Below are positions 31,664 through 40,517 of a DNA stretch of 54,612 nucleotides, piece after piece. Source of the DNA: an uncultured Collinsella sp. (GTDB lineage Bacteria > Actinomycetota > Coriobacteriia > Coriobacteriales > Coriobacteriaceae). A model generated the notes under the pieces. It was given only the letters and a program-made list of their open reading frames with translations. It had not been told where the DNA came from and did not search any database. A program made the position numbers and the translations under genes. The DNA is taken from contig CABUVH010000001.1 in the NCBI GenBank assembly GCA_902494935.1, forward strand, positions 1 through 54,612. Direction: 5' to 3'. Within the stretch, counting starts at the first letter, position 1; every line of letters starts with the position of its first letter.

Positions 31664-32947
31664 CTACGCAACCGGCTCGATCTTCTCGAGGCCGCCCATG
31701 TAAGGACGAAGAACCTCGGGGACCGTGATGGTGCCGTCGGCGTTCTGGTAGTTCTCCAGAATGGCGGCCATGGTGCGGCCAGCCGGCAGGCCGGAACCGT
31801 TGAGGGTGTGCAGGTAGCGCGAGCCCTTGAAGTTCTCGGGGTCGCGATACTTGATGTTGGCGCGACGGGCCTGGAAATCGCCGCAGTTAGAGCAGGAGCT
31901 GATCTCCTTGTAGGCGTTGTAGCTCGGCAGCCAGACCTCGATGTCGTAGGTCTGACGGGCAGAGAAGCCCAGGTCGCCGGTGCACAGGCTAATCACGCGA
32001 TACGGAAGGCCCAGCTGCTGCAGCAGGTACTCGGCCTCGGCGGTCATGCTCTCGAGCTCCTCGTCGGACTCCTCCGGCTTGGCAAACTTGACCATCTCGA
32101 CCTTGTCGAACTCGTGCTGGCGAATGATGCCGCGGGTGTCGCGACCAGCGGAGCCGGCCTCCTCGCGGAAGCAGGGGGTAAAGGCGGTGTAGCGGCGCGG
32201 CAGGGTATCAGCATCGAGAACCTCGCCGGCGTGCAGGTTGGTAAGCACGACCTCGGCGGTGGGGATCAGGAAGTTGTCGCCCGAGACGTGATAGGCGTCG
32301 TCCTCGAACTTGGGCAGCTGACCCGTGCCAAACATGGTCTGACGCTTGACGACGATGGGCGGCCACCACTCCTTAAAGCCACGGCTGGTGTGCGTGTCAA
32401 GGAAGAAGTTGATGAGGGCACGCTCAAGACGGGCGCCGGCGCCACCGAGAACGGTAAAGCGGCTACCGGAGAGCTTGTTGCCGCGCTCGAAATCGAGGAT
32501 GTCGAGGTCGGTGCCCAGGTCCCAGTGCGGCTTAAAGTCGAAGTCGAACTCGCGCGGGGTGCCCCAACGACGGCGCTCGATGTTCTCGTCCTCGTCCTTG
32601 CCGTACGGCGTGGCCTCGCAAGGGATGTTGGGAAGGTGAGCCATAAAGTCGTACTGCTCCTGCTCGAGAGCGGTGCGGCGCTCGGCCAGACCGTCAATCT
32701 TCTCGTTGACGGCGCGCACGGCCTCCTTGGCGGCCTCGGCCTCGTCCTTCTTGCCCTCCTTCATCAGGGCGCCGATCTTCTTGGACTCGGCATTACGCGT
32801 GGCCTGGAGCTCCTCGACCTCGGTGATGACGGCACGGCGCTCGTCGTCGAGCTCGAAGAACTTTTCTCGATCCCAAGACGTCTGGCGGTTGGCCATGGCG
32901 GTATCGATGGCATCGGGGTTCTCGCGAACAAACTTGATATCAAGCAT
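31664..32947 (-). CDS. serS: Seryl-tRNA synthetase
   Basis: This class II synthetase charges tRNA-Ser and tRNA-Sec. The ATG at 32947 (MLDIKFVREN) has GGAGG five bases upstream and gives the standard 427 residues. The N-terminal coiled-coil arm spans about 30-105. The catalytic core shows YHVSGDNFLIPTAEV, FTPCFREEAGSAGRDTRGIIRQHEF (motif 2) and a motif 3 region LNGSGLPAGRTMAAILEN. Monocistronic, divergent from a small membrane-protein gene. Confidence 0.97.
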   Translation of the reverse strand: MLDIKFVRENPDAIDTAMANRQTSWDREKFFELDDERRAVITEVEELQATRNAESKKIGALMKEGKKDEAEAAKEAVRAVNEKIDGLAERRTALEQEQYDFMAHLPNIPCEATPYGKDEDENIERRRWGTPREFDFDFKPHWDLGTDLDILDFERGNKLSGSRFTVLGGAGARLERALINFFLDTHTSRGFKEWWPPIVVKRQTMFGTGQLPKFEDDAYHVSGDNFLIPTAEVVLTNLHAGEVLDADTLPRRYTAFTPCFREEAGSAGRDTRGIIRQHEFDKVEMVKFAKPEESDEELESMTAEAEYLLQQLGLPYRVISLCTGDLGFSARQTYDIEVWLPSYNAYKEISSCSNCGDFQARRANIKYRDPENFKGSRYLHTLNGSGLPAGRTMAAILENYQNADGTITVPEVLRPYMGGLEKIEPVA

Positions 32948-32976
32948 TAGATCCTCCGGCGATATACATTCCATTT

Positions 32977-33015
32977 AGGTTGCAACCTTGTACATGTATG
33001 GGCAAGTATATACTT
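32977..33015. promoter_or_regulatory. Two 12-bp palindromes in a divergent promoter region
   Basis: AGGTTGCAACCT (32977-32988) and AAGTATATACTT (33004-33015) are perfect palindromes between serS and the small plus-strand gene. They could be operators or overlap the promoters. A TTGTAC-17-TACTTA pair on the plus strand spans them. Confidence 0.35.
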
Positions 33016-33058
33016 ATGAGCGTTTACGACCCAACCCAACTACGCAAGAAGGCACCCA

Positions 33059-33232
33059 ATGGACGCAGTTTTTTCCTTTTTGTTTGGCACCCGCACCGGT
33101 TTTGCCATCCTTTTCGCCGGCGGCATCCTACTGTTTGCGATTCTTGCCTTTGTAATGGAGAAGCGCACCCATAAGATGTATGTCGACCGTGGCCCCAAGT
33201 CCGAGGACGAAGAAGACGGCTTCTGGGACTAG
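33059..33232 (+). CDS. Small single-pass membrane protein, 57 aa
   Basis: The ATG is preceded by AAGAAGG at a normal distance. The protein has a short N-terminus, one hydrophobic helix (about 12-33, FAILFAGGILLFAILAFVM), a basic segment KRTHKM and an acidic tail ending GFWD. A strong plus-strand terminator follows at 33284-33325, which supports an expressed gene. I recall similar small proteins in Coriobacteriia annotated as domains of unknown function, but I cannot confirm the family. It is one of only two plus-strand genes in the window. Confidence 0.7.
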   Translation: MDAVFSFLFGTRTGFAILFAGGILLFAILAFVMEKRTHKMYVDRGPKSEDEEDGFWD

Positions 33233-33283
33233 CCTGCCAAAAAGAGACAGGCTTATTTTGGTCGGTTTTATCTGGGCAAACGC

Positions 33284-33325
33284 AAGCGCCCCGCAACTGG
33301 AATTGAGCCAGTCGCGGGGCGCTTT
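33284..33325 (+). terminator. Terminator of the small membrane-protein gene
   Basis: An 11-bp AAGCGCCCCGC/GCGGGGCGCTT stem continues as ACTGG/CCAGT, followed by TT. The hairpin itself sits inside a looser inverted repeat (GACAGGCTTATTTTGG near 33246 and its near-complement near 33360-33376). Confidence 0.85.
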
Positions 33326-33390
33326 TCGTACATGCAACAAAACCGCAGGAAAAAACCTGCCAAAATAAACCTGTCCCTAAATGGCGGGTT

Positions 33391-34161
33391 TTACTGGAGG
33401 GTGGCGTCGATGGCCTTGACCAGAGCGCTGCGCATACCGGCGTCCTCGAGCGCGACGACGCCCTTGATGGTGGCGCCACCGGGTGAGCATACGGCATCCT
33501 TCATCGCCGCAGGATGCTGGCCAGTCGCAAGCTGTAGCTTTGCCGTGCCCAGCACCATCTGGCTCACAATGCGATAGGCATCGGCGCGCGGGATACCGTG
33601 CTTGACGGCCGCGTCGCCCAAGGCTTCAATCGCCATGGCGACAAATGCCGGTGCGCAACCGCCCACGGTACCGCCCACAAACAGCAGACTCGTGTCGAGC
33701 TCGACGACGGTGCCAAGCTTACCGAGCAGGTCGAGCACCACGGCACGCTGCTCGCCGTTGAGCGTAGAGGACTTCTCGCAGGCGATGACGCCCTCGCCCA
33801 CCGAAACCGGCGTGTTGGGCACCGTCGAGATGTGTGCGACACCCGGCAGGACCTGCTCCCACTTGGCGCTATCCCAGGTCCAGGCGACCGAAAGGACAAC
33901 CTTGTCGGCAAGGGTTTCTTTGAGCGGAGCGAAGACCTTCTCAATCATGTATGGCTTGACCGCAGCAACCACGATATCGGATGCGGCGACAACCTCCGCC
34001 GCATCACGACAGGCAACCATCCCACGTGCCTCACAACGCTCGACCAAGGCGTCGTAGTGGCCCGCGCAGGCGCACATATCGCTCGCAGCCACACCGGCGG
34101 CGATCCAGCCATCGGCCATAGCGCTCGCCATATTGCCAAAACCGACAAATCCGATCTTCAT
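33391..34161 (-). CDS. proC: Pyrroline-5-carboxylate reductase
   Basis: The enzyme performs the last step of proline synthesis, NAD(P)H-dependent reduction of P5C. The 256-residue protein has an N-terminal Rossmann motif GFVGFGNMASAM, the AVKPYMIEKV strand, VPNTPVSVGEG and the family signature DAVCSPGGATIKGV near the C-terminus. No other proline genes (proA, proB) are next to it. GAGG lies 11 bases upstream of the ATG, a slightly long spacing. Confidence 0.94.
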   Translation of the reverse strand: MKIGFVGFGNMASAMADGWIAAGVAASDMCACAGHYDALVERCEARGMVACRDAAEVVAASDIVVAAVKPYMIEKVFAPLKETLADKVVLSVAWTWDSAKWEQVLPGVAHISTVPNTPVSVGEGVIACEKSSTLNGEQRAVVLDLLGKLGTVVELDTSLLFVGGTVGGCAPAFVAMAIEALGDAAVKHGIPRADAYRIVSQMVLGTAKLQLATGQHPAAMKDAVCSPGGATIKGVVALEDAGMRSALVKAIDATLQ

Positions 34162-34234
34162 ATCTCATAGTCCTCTCAGACACGCTCTTCAAAACGAAGG
34201 CTATTGTCCCACGGCATTGTTTCGTATTGCCGAC

Positions 34235-34705
34235 CTATTTGTGATACGGCTCGCCACGGCTGATCTTGCAGGCGCGGTAGATTTGCTCCAGCAGCACCAC
34301 GCGCGCCAAGTTATGCGGCAAGGTAATGCGTCCAAAGCTGAGCATCTCGTCGGCTCGTGCGCGCACGTCATCGCTCACGCCGTCCGATCCGCCAATCACA
34401 AAGGCGATGTCGCTGTTACCACGCAGCATAAGATCATCGAGCCGCGCCGAAAGCTCCTCGCTCGAGCGCTCTTTGCCCTCAATGGCCAGCAAGATCACAT
34501 GCGCTCGAGGCGGCAGGGTTGCAAGAATCGCCACCCCCTCCTTGTCGCGCGCGGCATCCACGCCGCCCGCCTTAGCCGGGTCGATATCGGCCACCTCGCG
34601 GATATCCACCTTGGCATAGGCACCTAGGCGCTTGGTGTACTCGGCACACGCGTCCTTCCAAAAGCGCTCCTTGAGCTTACCAACGCAAACGACGGTGTAT
34701 TTCAC
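34235..34705 (-). CDS. rlmH: 23S rRNA pseudouridine1915 N3-methyltransferase RlmH
   Basis: This SPOUT-class methyltransferase modifies position 1915 in helix 69 of 23S rRNA. It has 156 residues with a GTG start. The C-terminal knot carries FVIGGSDGVSDDV, LPHNLARVVLLEQIYRACKI and the invariant GEPYHK end. It starts six bases after the SPFH protein gene, so the two are probably co-transcribed. Confidence 0.95.
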   Translation of the reverse strand: MKYTVVCVGKLKERFWKDACAEYTKRLGAYAKVDIREVADIDPAKAGGVDAARDKEGVAILATLPPRAHVILLAIEGKERSSEELSARLDDLMLRGNSDIAFVIGGSDGVSDDVRARADEMLSFGRITLPHNLARVVLLEQIYRACKISRGEPYHK

Positions 34706-34711
34706 GCGCGT

Positions 34712-35650
34712 CTACTCCTTCAAATCGTTTTGAACTTTGCCGGCGGCCAGCATCTGCTCGAACATCGAGGCCGACTGCGAGAAATCGCTCGGCAGCACGA
34801 CCGTCGATGTTTTACCCGTGCGAGCGAACTCCGTCATCATCTCGGACCACTGCGTAAACATGAACAGCTGGTTGGCCTCGTCGTTGCCGACACCCGTCTC
34901 CTGGATGATCTCGAGCGAATCCTTGATGCCCAGCGCGATGGCCTTGCGCTGGTTGGCGATGCCCTCGCCCGCCTTTTCCATCGCCTCGGCCTCGGCGGTC
35001 GCCTCGGTGACGCGCTTGATGCGGTCGGCCTCGGCGAGCTCCTGCGCAGCAGCGCGCTTGCGCTGGGCGGCGTTGATGTCGTTCATGGAGTTCTCGACCT
35101 CGGTCGGCAGCGCGATCTTGGTGATGAGTGTCGACACGAGGGTGAAGCCGTAGGCGGCCATCTGCCCGGACACGGTGGCGTTGACGTCCTTGGCGATGTC
35201 ATCCTTCTTAGCAAAGACCTCATCGAGCGTGTAGACAGGGATGGAAGAGCGCAGGGCATCGGTGATGAAATCGCGCATCTGGTCGACGGGCTCCTGCAGC
35301 ATGTAGTAGCTCTTGTAGATGCCCGAATCTGCCGGGCCGGCGCCCATGTCATAGCTCACGTGGTACTGAGCGGATACCTCAAGGCCGATGGTCACGTTGT
35401 CCTGGGTCTTAACGTCGATGCCGAAGCCGTTTTTCATGGTGCGCAGACTCACCGTGGCAGCCTTGCGGTCGATCACGGGCACCTTCATGTGGAAGCCCGC
35501 GTTGACGATGCGGTTGAACTTGCCCAAGCGCTCAATGATTACAGCATGCTGCTGTTCAACGACATAGCAAGCGTTGGGAAGCAGTAGCAACAAAATGATG
35601 ATGGGAAGTAGAAGGCTCGTAAGAGCAGCGATAATACCGGACAACAGCAT
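34712..35650 (-). CDS. SPFH/band-7 (stomatin/prohibitin-like) membrane protein
   Basis: The 312-residue protein has one N-terminal membrane helix (about 5-27), then a band-7 domain (VVEQQHAVIIERLGKFNRI, FHMKVPVIDR, TQDNVTIGLEVSAQYHV). A helical, Ala/Glu-rich oligomerisation region with KRAAAQELAEADRIKRVTEATAEAEAMEKAGEG-type repeats follows (only its character is given here), ending NDLKE. Such proteins organise membrane microdomains and proteases. No NfeD partner is adjacent. GAGGAGA precedes the ATG. Confidence 0.92.
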   Translation of the reverse strand: MLLSGIIAALTSLLLPIIILLLLLPNACYVVEQQHAVIIERLGKFNRIVNAGFHMKVPVIDRKAATVSLRTMKNGFGIDVKTQDNVTIGLEVSAQYHVSYDMGAGPADSGIYKSYYMLQEPVDQMRDFITDALRSSIPVYTLDEVFAKKDDIAKDVNATVSGQMAAYGFTLVSTLITKIALPTEVENSMNDINAAQRKRAAAQELAEADRIKRVTEATAEAEAMEKAGEGIANQRKAIALGIKDSLEIIQETGVGNDEANQLFMFTQWSEMMTEFARTGKTSTVVLPSDFSQSASMFEQMLAAGKVQNDLKE

Positions 35651-35721
35651 GGTCTCTCCTCTGATAGGTACACGTTGGCACTAGGATACCCGCAGGAAGC
35701 AGCCACGTGACACCAACAGGA

Positions 35722-35910
35722 GGCCCATAACAAAAAAGCCCCCATTGCTGGGAGCTCTTTCAATCAATGGTGCGGGCGAAAGGACGTCCGCGTATCCGCT
35801 TCGCGGATCCGCACCGGCTTCGCCCGCCTGCCGGCGGACTCGCCAGCTCGCTAAAAACGCTCCGCGTTTTCTTTACGCTCGCTCCTTCACAGGTTCAAGT
35901 CCCTGCGATG
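35722..35910. repeat. Full tRNA-linked structured element (Leu locus)
   Basis: 35722-35785 duplicates the terminator and 3' end of tRNA-Leu (compare 35911-35974; 64 bp, three mismatches). The 125-bp core 35786-35910 has ATCCGC-TTC-GCGGAT, CCGGC/GCCGG-type pairing and AAAACGC-TCC-GCGTTTT hairpins. It ends in GGTTCAAGTCC, the inverted tRNA-Leu T-arm. The third stem differs from the Arg copy (GGAC/GTCC) by compensatory changes. Period 189 bp. Confidence 0.82.
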
Positions 35911-35956
35911 GGCCCATAACAAAAAAGCCCCCATTGCTGGGAGCTCTTTCATTTAA

Positions 35957-36043
35957 TGGTGCGGGCGAAAGGACTTGAACCTTCATGGGGTTGCCCCCAT
36001 ACGGACCTGAACCGTACGCGTCTGCCAATTCCGCCACGCCCGC
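35957..36043 (-). tRNA. tRNA-Leu (CAG)
   Basis: An 87-nt class II tRNA with acceptor GCGGGCG/CGCCCGC, anticodon loop TTCAGGT giving CAG, a variable arm ATGGGG..CCCCAT, T-loop TTCAAGT and an encoded CCA. Terminator stem about 35923-35949. Confidence 0.96.
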
Positions 36044-36054
36044 GTGCAGGAATT

Positions 36055-36083
36055 AGAATAACGGAGCGCCACCACGAACGCAA
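36055..36083 (-). promoter_or_regulatory. Promoter of tRNA-Leu
   Basis: TTGCGT (36083-36078), a 17-bp spacer, then TATTCT (36060-36055), between the tatD stop and the tRNA. Confidence 0.65.
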
Positions 36084-36086
36084 GAA

Positions 36087-37004
36087 CTATTTTTGAAAAA
36101 GTTTGCAGGCATTTTCCCAAGCTGCTCGCGCGATTGCCTCAGCATCCTCGCCGGTACGATCGACACGGTCGTTGACCAGCGTGTTTGCCGTGATAGAAAT
36201 CATTGCCGGCTCGCACTCAAGACCACGAATGGGCTCCGGCGCCATATACGGGCAATCCGTCTCGAACAAAATGCGATCGAGCGGGGTTGCCGCAAATGCC
36301 TCGCGCACGTCGTCGTTGCGCTTAAAGGTGGCCGCGCCGCCATAGGCGATATAGCAGCCCAAACCCACAAAGCGCTCCATCGTGGCGCGATCTTCGCCAA
36401 AGCAGTGCAGCACGCAACCGGCCTGAGGCACGCCTACCTCGCGCAGCACGTTGTACGCATCAACGTGCGAAGTGCGCTCCCCATCCGAGTCCTCGTGCCG
36501 CAGGTGCAGCTCCACCGGCACGTTACGACGCACGGCAACTTCGAGCTGACGTGCCATGCAATCAATCTGCACACTGTGGGGCGCCGGCGCGATGTCGTCG
36601 TCGTAATCCATGTGATAGTCCAGACCGATCTCGCCGATGCCGACGCACAAAGGGTCATCAAGCGCAGCAACAACCTGTGCGTGAATGTCGTCGGTATAAT
36701 CCGGCGCGCCATAGGGGTGAACGCCAGCGAGATACTTGATCTGCGGAATATCCCGCATCGGCAGAATTTCGCGCACGAGCCAGTCGCTATAGTCCGTCAC
36801 GCTGCGCTTGTCGGCGATGGGGTCGAGCATCGTCACCAACAGATCGACGCCCGCGGCTTTGGCGCGCACGAGCGTTTCGGGCACTTCTTTGCCCCAAAAC
36901 GAAAGCAGATGCGCATGCGTGTCGGCAAGCGGTGCCAAGGGCACGGGGCAGGCAACCGTCTTCTTTTTCTTGGTAAACGTCACGCGTTCGGCATTAAGCG
37001 TCAT
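36087..37004 (-). CDS. TatD-family metal-dependent hydrolase (DNase)
   Basis: A TIM-barrel hydrolase of the TatD family, associated with 3'-5' DNase activity and DNA repair. In the 305-residue protein the metal ligands are seen in DTHAHL, GVHPYG, GEIGLDYH, LHLRHE, LHCFGE and FETDCPYMAPEP. About 25 basic residues precede the first motif. Its start overlaps the end of rsmA by 11 bases, a common tatD-rsmA arrangement. Confidence 0.92.
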   Translation of the reverse strand: MTLNAERVTFTKKKKTVACPVPLAPLADTHAHLLSFWGKEVPETLVRAKAAGVDLLVTMLDPIADKRSVTDYSDWLVREILPMRDIPQIKYLAGVHPYGAPDYTDDIHAQVVAALDDPLCVGIGEIGLDYHMDYDDDIAPAPHSVQIDCMARQLEVAVRRNVPVELHLRHEDSDGERTSHVDAYNVLREVGVPQAGCVLHCFGEDRATMERFVGLGCYIAYGGAATFKRNDDVREAFAATPLDRILFETDCPYMAPEPIRGLECEPAMISITANTLVNDRVDRTGEDAEAIARAAWENACKLFQK

Positions 37005-37854
37005 GGATTAGCTCCTGGACCAGGCGGACAAAGTCAGCAACATCGAGCGTCTCGGCGCGCGTGGTGGGTGAGATACCGCAAGCCTCAAAGGCGGCATCGA
37101 GCACGTCCTTGGCAAAGCCGTTGGCGCTCATGGAATTGCGGATGGTCTTGCGACGCTGAGCAAATGCGGCGTCAATCACGCGGGCCACAAACTCGCGATC
37201 GAGTCCTTCGGGCACCACGCCGTCAACACGGTCGATACGCACGACGGCCGAGTCCACGTGCGGTGCCGGCATAAAGCAACGCGGCGGCACCTCAAAGCGA
37301 CCCGTCACCTGCGCATACAGGCCGAGCTTTGCCGTATAGCCGCCATAGGTCTTATTGCCCGGCACTGCGGCAATGCGATCGGCAACCTCCTTTTGAACCA
37401 TGACGACGGCGCGCTTGAGCGCGGGCATCGTCTGGAAGAACTGCAGGATGATCGTCGCCGCCACGTTATAGGGCAGGTTCGCGACAAATACCGTCGGCTC
37501 ACCGCCCGCAACCTGCTCAATCTGCTCCGGCGTCACCCTGAGCGCGTCGCCCATGATAAAGCGGAAGTTGGCGTAGTCAGCGGCATGGGCATCGAGCACC
37601 GGCTCGAGCTCGGGGTCGGCCTCGATCGACGTGACGCACGCCGCCTCCTGCAGCAGCGCAAGCGTGAGCGTACCAACGCCCGGACCGACCTCGAGCACGC
37701 GCTCATCGCCCGCAAGCTCGGAAAGCTCGCAAATGCGCTCAATTACATGGTTGTCGATCAGGAAGTTCTGGCCCAGGCGATGCTTGGTCGCAAGGCCAAA
37801 CTCCTCCAGCAGCTCCCTTGTTGCCGTGGGGTTTGCCAAAGGCGAAGTTGTCAT
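36994..37854 (-). CDS. rsmA: 16S rRNA (adenine1518-N6/adenine1519-N6)-dimethyltransferase
   Basis: RsmA (KsgA) dimethylates two adenosines in helix 45 during 30S maturation. The 286-residue protein shows LGQNFLIDNHVI, SAM motif EVGPGVGTLTLALL, IEADPEL, and the catalytic NLPYNVAATII. A C-terminal helical domain contains FAQRRKTIRNSM. AAGGAGG lies five bases before the ATG. Followed by an overlapping tatD; preceded by the metG terminator. Confidence 0.96.
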   Translation of the reverse strand: MTTSPLANPTATRELLEEFGLATKHRLGQNFLIDNHVIERICELSELAGDERVLEVGPGVGTLTLALLQEAACVTSIEADPELEPVLDAHAADYANFRFIMGDALRVTPEQIEQVAGGEPTVFVANLPYNVAATIILQFFQTMPALKRAVVMVQKEVADRIAAVPGNKTYGGYTAKLGLYAQVTGRFEVPPRCFMPAPHVDSAVVRIDRVDGVVPEGLDREFVARVIDAAFAQRRKTIRNSMSANGFAKDVLDAAFEACGISPTTRAETLDVADFVRLVQELIHDA

Positions 37855-37886
37855 AGTTGCCTCCTTAGCATGGTGGCGGCGTCTTG

Positions 37887-37922
37887 AAATAAAAGGGCAT
37901 GGACCGTTGCGGCCATGCCCTT
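37887..37922 (-). terminator. Terminator of metG
   Basis: A perfect 10-bp AAGGGCATGG/CCATGCCCTT stem with a 10-nt loop, then TTTATTT on the minus strand, 39 bp past the stop. Confidence 0.92.
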
Positions 37923-37961
37923 ACATCTAAACAGCAAATTGCCGATATGGCGCGCGGCAGC

Positions 37962-39563
37962 TTAGCCCAGACGCGGGAACAGCGGCTCGCCCTTCTCGAC
38001 GGGCTGACCACCGGCAAGCAAGCCCCAAGCGCAAATGCCCTTGAGGTCGTCGCTCGCGGCCTCGTCCTCGCACGACAGGCGGCGCAGGGCCTCGGCAGAA
38101 GTCTGGGGCATGAGCGGCATCAGCAGGTGAGCGGCAATGCGGATAGCCTCGAGCAGGTTGTAGATCACAAATGCCAGCTCGTCAGCCTTGGTCTCGTCCT
38201 TGGCAAGCGCCCAGGGCTCGGAGTCCTCGATGTAGTGGTTGGCGGCATGGATGAGCTCCATGACCTCGTCCTTAGCTCCACCGTAATCGAGCACGTCCAT
38301 CTTGGCCATGTAGCGCTCGACCAGGCCATCGGCGATCTTTGCCAGCGGGTTTTCGAACGCATCGAACGACGCGGGCTTGGCGGGCGCGCAACCGTCAAAG
38401 TACTTGCCGCTCATGTTGAGCGAACGCGAGATAAGGTTGCCCCAGCTGTTGGCCAGGTCGGCGTTGTAGACCTGCTCCATGCGATCGAAGCTGATGGCAC
38501 CGTCGGTGCCGGGGACGACGTCGGTCATGAAGTAATAGCGATAGCCCTCGACGCCCAGCATGTCGATAACGTCCTGCGGAGCGATGGCGTTGCCGCGGCT
38601 CTTGGACATCTTTTCGGCCTTGCCGGTCTCGGCATTGCGCACGGTCAGGAAGCCGTGGGCAAAGACGTGCTCGGGCAGGGCCTCGCCGATGGCCATGAGC
38701 ATGGCGGGCCAAATGACGCAGTGGAAGCGGATGATGTCCTTACCCACGATGTGGAACTGCGCGGGCCAGCGATAGGCCAGCTCGGCACGCGCCTCGTCGG
38801 TGTCGACACCGTAGCCGACGGCCGTCATATAGTTGAGCAGCGCATCGAACCACACGTAAGTCACGTGGCCCTCGTCAAACGGGACCTGAATGCCCCAGTC
38901 AAAGCTCGTGCGGCTTACGGAAAGATCGTTAAGCCCGCCCTCGACAAAGCTGCGCACCTCGTTCATGCGGAACGCAGGCTCGACAAAGTCGGGGTGCTCA
39001 TCATAGAGCTTGAGCAGCTTATCCTGGAAGGCGGAAAGCTTAAAGAAGTAGGACTCCTCCTGCACGCGCTCAAGCGGACGGTGGCAGTCGGGGCACAGGT
39101 GCTGGCCGACGCTGCCGTACTCCTCGTCGCCCTTCTGGACCTGCGTATCGGTGAAGTAGGTCTCGTCAGGCACGCAATACCAGCCGTCGTAGCTGCCCTT
39201 ATACAGGTAACCGGACTCCTTCATGCGCTCCCACAGGTACTGCACGGCATGATGCTGGCGCGGCTCGGTGGTGCGGATGAAGTCGTCGTTGGAAATCTCG
39301 AGCTTGCTCCAAAGCTCCTTGAAGTGCGGAGCCTGGCTGTCGGTCCACTCCTGCGGCGTCATACCATGCTTGGCTGCGGCCTCGGCGACCTTCTCGCCGT
39401 GCTCGTCCATGCCGGTCAGGAACTTGACGTTATAGCCGGCGGAGCGGCGATAGCGAGCCTGAACGTCGGCGATGATGGTGGAATAAGCCGTGCCCAGGTG
39501 CGGATCGGCGTTGACGTAGTAGATGGGCGTCGTGATAAAGAACGAAGGCTTGCTTTGATCCAT
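37962..39563 (-). CDS. metG: Methionyl-tRNA synthetase
   Basis: This class I synthetase charges initiator and elongator tRNA-Met. The 533-residue protein contains the HIGH-equivalent DPHLGTAYST, GMDEHGEKV, a Cys pair HLCPDCHRPL, WFDALLNYMT, GKDIIRFHCVIWPAMLMA and KMSKSRGN. It is the short form without a C-terminal EMAP/tRNA-binding domain. GGAGGAC lies upstream of the ATG. It probably shares a transcript with rsmI (69 bp gap) and ends at a strong terminator. Confidence 0.97.
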   Translation of the reverse strand: MDQSKPSFFITTPIYYVNADPHLGTAYSTIIADVQARYRRSAGYNVKFLTGMDEHGEKVAEAAAKHGMTPQEWTDSQAPHFKELWSKLEISNDDFIRTTEPRQHHAVQYLWERMKESGYLYKGSYDGWYCVPDETYFTDTQVQKGDEEYGSVGQHLCPDCHRPLERVQEESYFFKLSAFQDKLLKLYDEHPDFVEPAFRMNEVRSFVEGGLNDLSVSRTSFDWGIQVPFDEGHVTYVWFDALLNYMTAVGYGVDTDEARAELAYRWPAQFHIVGKDIIRFHCVIWPAMLMAIGEALPEHVFAHGFLTVRNAETGKAEKMSKSRGNAIAPQDVIDMLGVEGYRYYFMTDVVPGTDGAISFDRMEQVYNADLANSWGNLISRSLNMSGKYFDGCAPAKPASFDAFENPLAKIADGLVERYMAKMDVLDYGGAKDEVMELIHAANHYIEDSEPWALAKDETKADELAFVIYNLLEAIRIAAHLLMPLMPQTSAEALRRLSCEDEAASDDLKGICAWGLLAGGQPVEKGEPLFPRLG

Positions 39564-39632
39564 GGGGTTTGTCCTCCAGAAAAACGTTGCATACAGGGGA
39601 TGATTCTAGCGCAAGGGCTGGATATCCTCCAT

Positions 39633-40511
39633 CTATTGCATATCGAGCACCATGGCATAGACATCGCGCTTGCGGCGCGAATGCTTCTGAGACAGGCGCT
39701 TGGCCACGGCAGAGGCGGGCTCCCCCTCCTCGAGCGCGGCGCGGATATCCTCGCGCAGGGCCTCGTCGGGATCCGCTGCCGCGGCGCCAACCGGCACGAT
39801 ACCGGCCTCCTCATCCTCGCTCGGCGGCGCGATGACCAGCGCAATCTCGCCCTTTACCTCGCCGCGAGCACGCAGCTCCTCGGCAAGCTGGGTGGCGGGC
39901 CCACGCAAGACCTCCTCGTGCAGCTTGGTGAGTTCGCGGCAGACGGCAACCTCACGCTGGGAAAAAACCTCTGCCACGGCCTCGAGCGTAGCCACGATGC
40001 GATGTGGAGACTCGTAGAAGATGAGTGCGCCGGGCACCACGGCAAGGCGCTGCAAACGGCGCACGCGGTCGCCGTGCTTTCGGCCCAAAAAGCCCTCGAA
40101 GAAAAAATGCTCGCAGGGAATGCCGGACGAAACGAGCGCCGTGACGCAAGCAGAGGGCCCGGGAATAACTTCGACGGGCACATCGGCCTCACGCGCCGCC
40201 TCAACCAGCGCCTGGCCGGGATCGGACACGCTCGGCATGCCGGCGTCCGAGGCAAAGGCGAGGGTCTCCCCCGCCAGCAGGCGGTCGACCAGGCCGGCGG
40301 CGCGACTGGCGATCACATTCTCGTCGCAACGGACAAGCGGCTTGGAAATGCCCAGATGCATCAGCAGCTTTGACGTCACACGCGTGTCTTCGCAGCAAAT
40401 GGCATCGGCGGCGGCAAAGGCCTCGCCAACGCGCGGGGACAGGTCGCCCAGGTTGCCGATGGGCGTGCCGACCACATAGAGTTTGCCCGTATGGGCGCTG
40501 TTTTGCGTCAT
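39633..40511 (-). CDS. rsmI: 16S rRNA (cytidine1402-2'-O)-methyltransferase
   Basis: RsmI methylates C1402 of 16S rRNA in the decoding centre. The 292-residue protein shows YVVGTPIGNLGDLSPR, CEDTRVT, DAGMPSVSDPG, IPGPSA, FEGFLGRK and FYESPHRI, plus a C-terminal domain with SRRKRDVYAMVL. It begins six bases after the GH5-like gene stop and has only a weak AGGTTG ribosome site. Confidence 0.94.
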   Translation of the reverse strand: MTQNSAHTGKLYVVGTPIGNLGDLSPRVGEAFAAADAICCEDTRVTSKLLMHLGISKPLVRCDENVIASRAAGLVDRLLAGETLAFASDAGMPSVSDPGQALVEAAREADVPVEVIPGPSACVTALVSSGIPCEHFFFEGFLGRKHGDRVRRLQRLAVVPGALIFYESPHRIVATLEAVAEVFSQREVAVCRELTKLHEEVLRGPATQLAEELRARGEVKGEIALVIAPPSEDEEAGIVPVGAAAADPDEALREDIRAALEEGEPASAVAKRLSQKHSRRKRDVYAMVLDMQ

Positions 40512-40517
40512 ATCAAC

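Noticed and set aside
32948..33058. T-box riboswitch upstream of serS (also considered for hisS and metG)
   Set aside because: Leaders are short and lack a specifier loop, the T-box sequence and an antiterminator.
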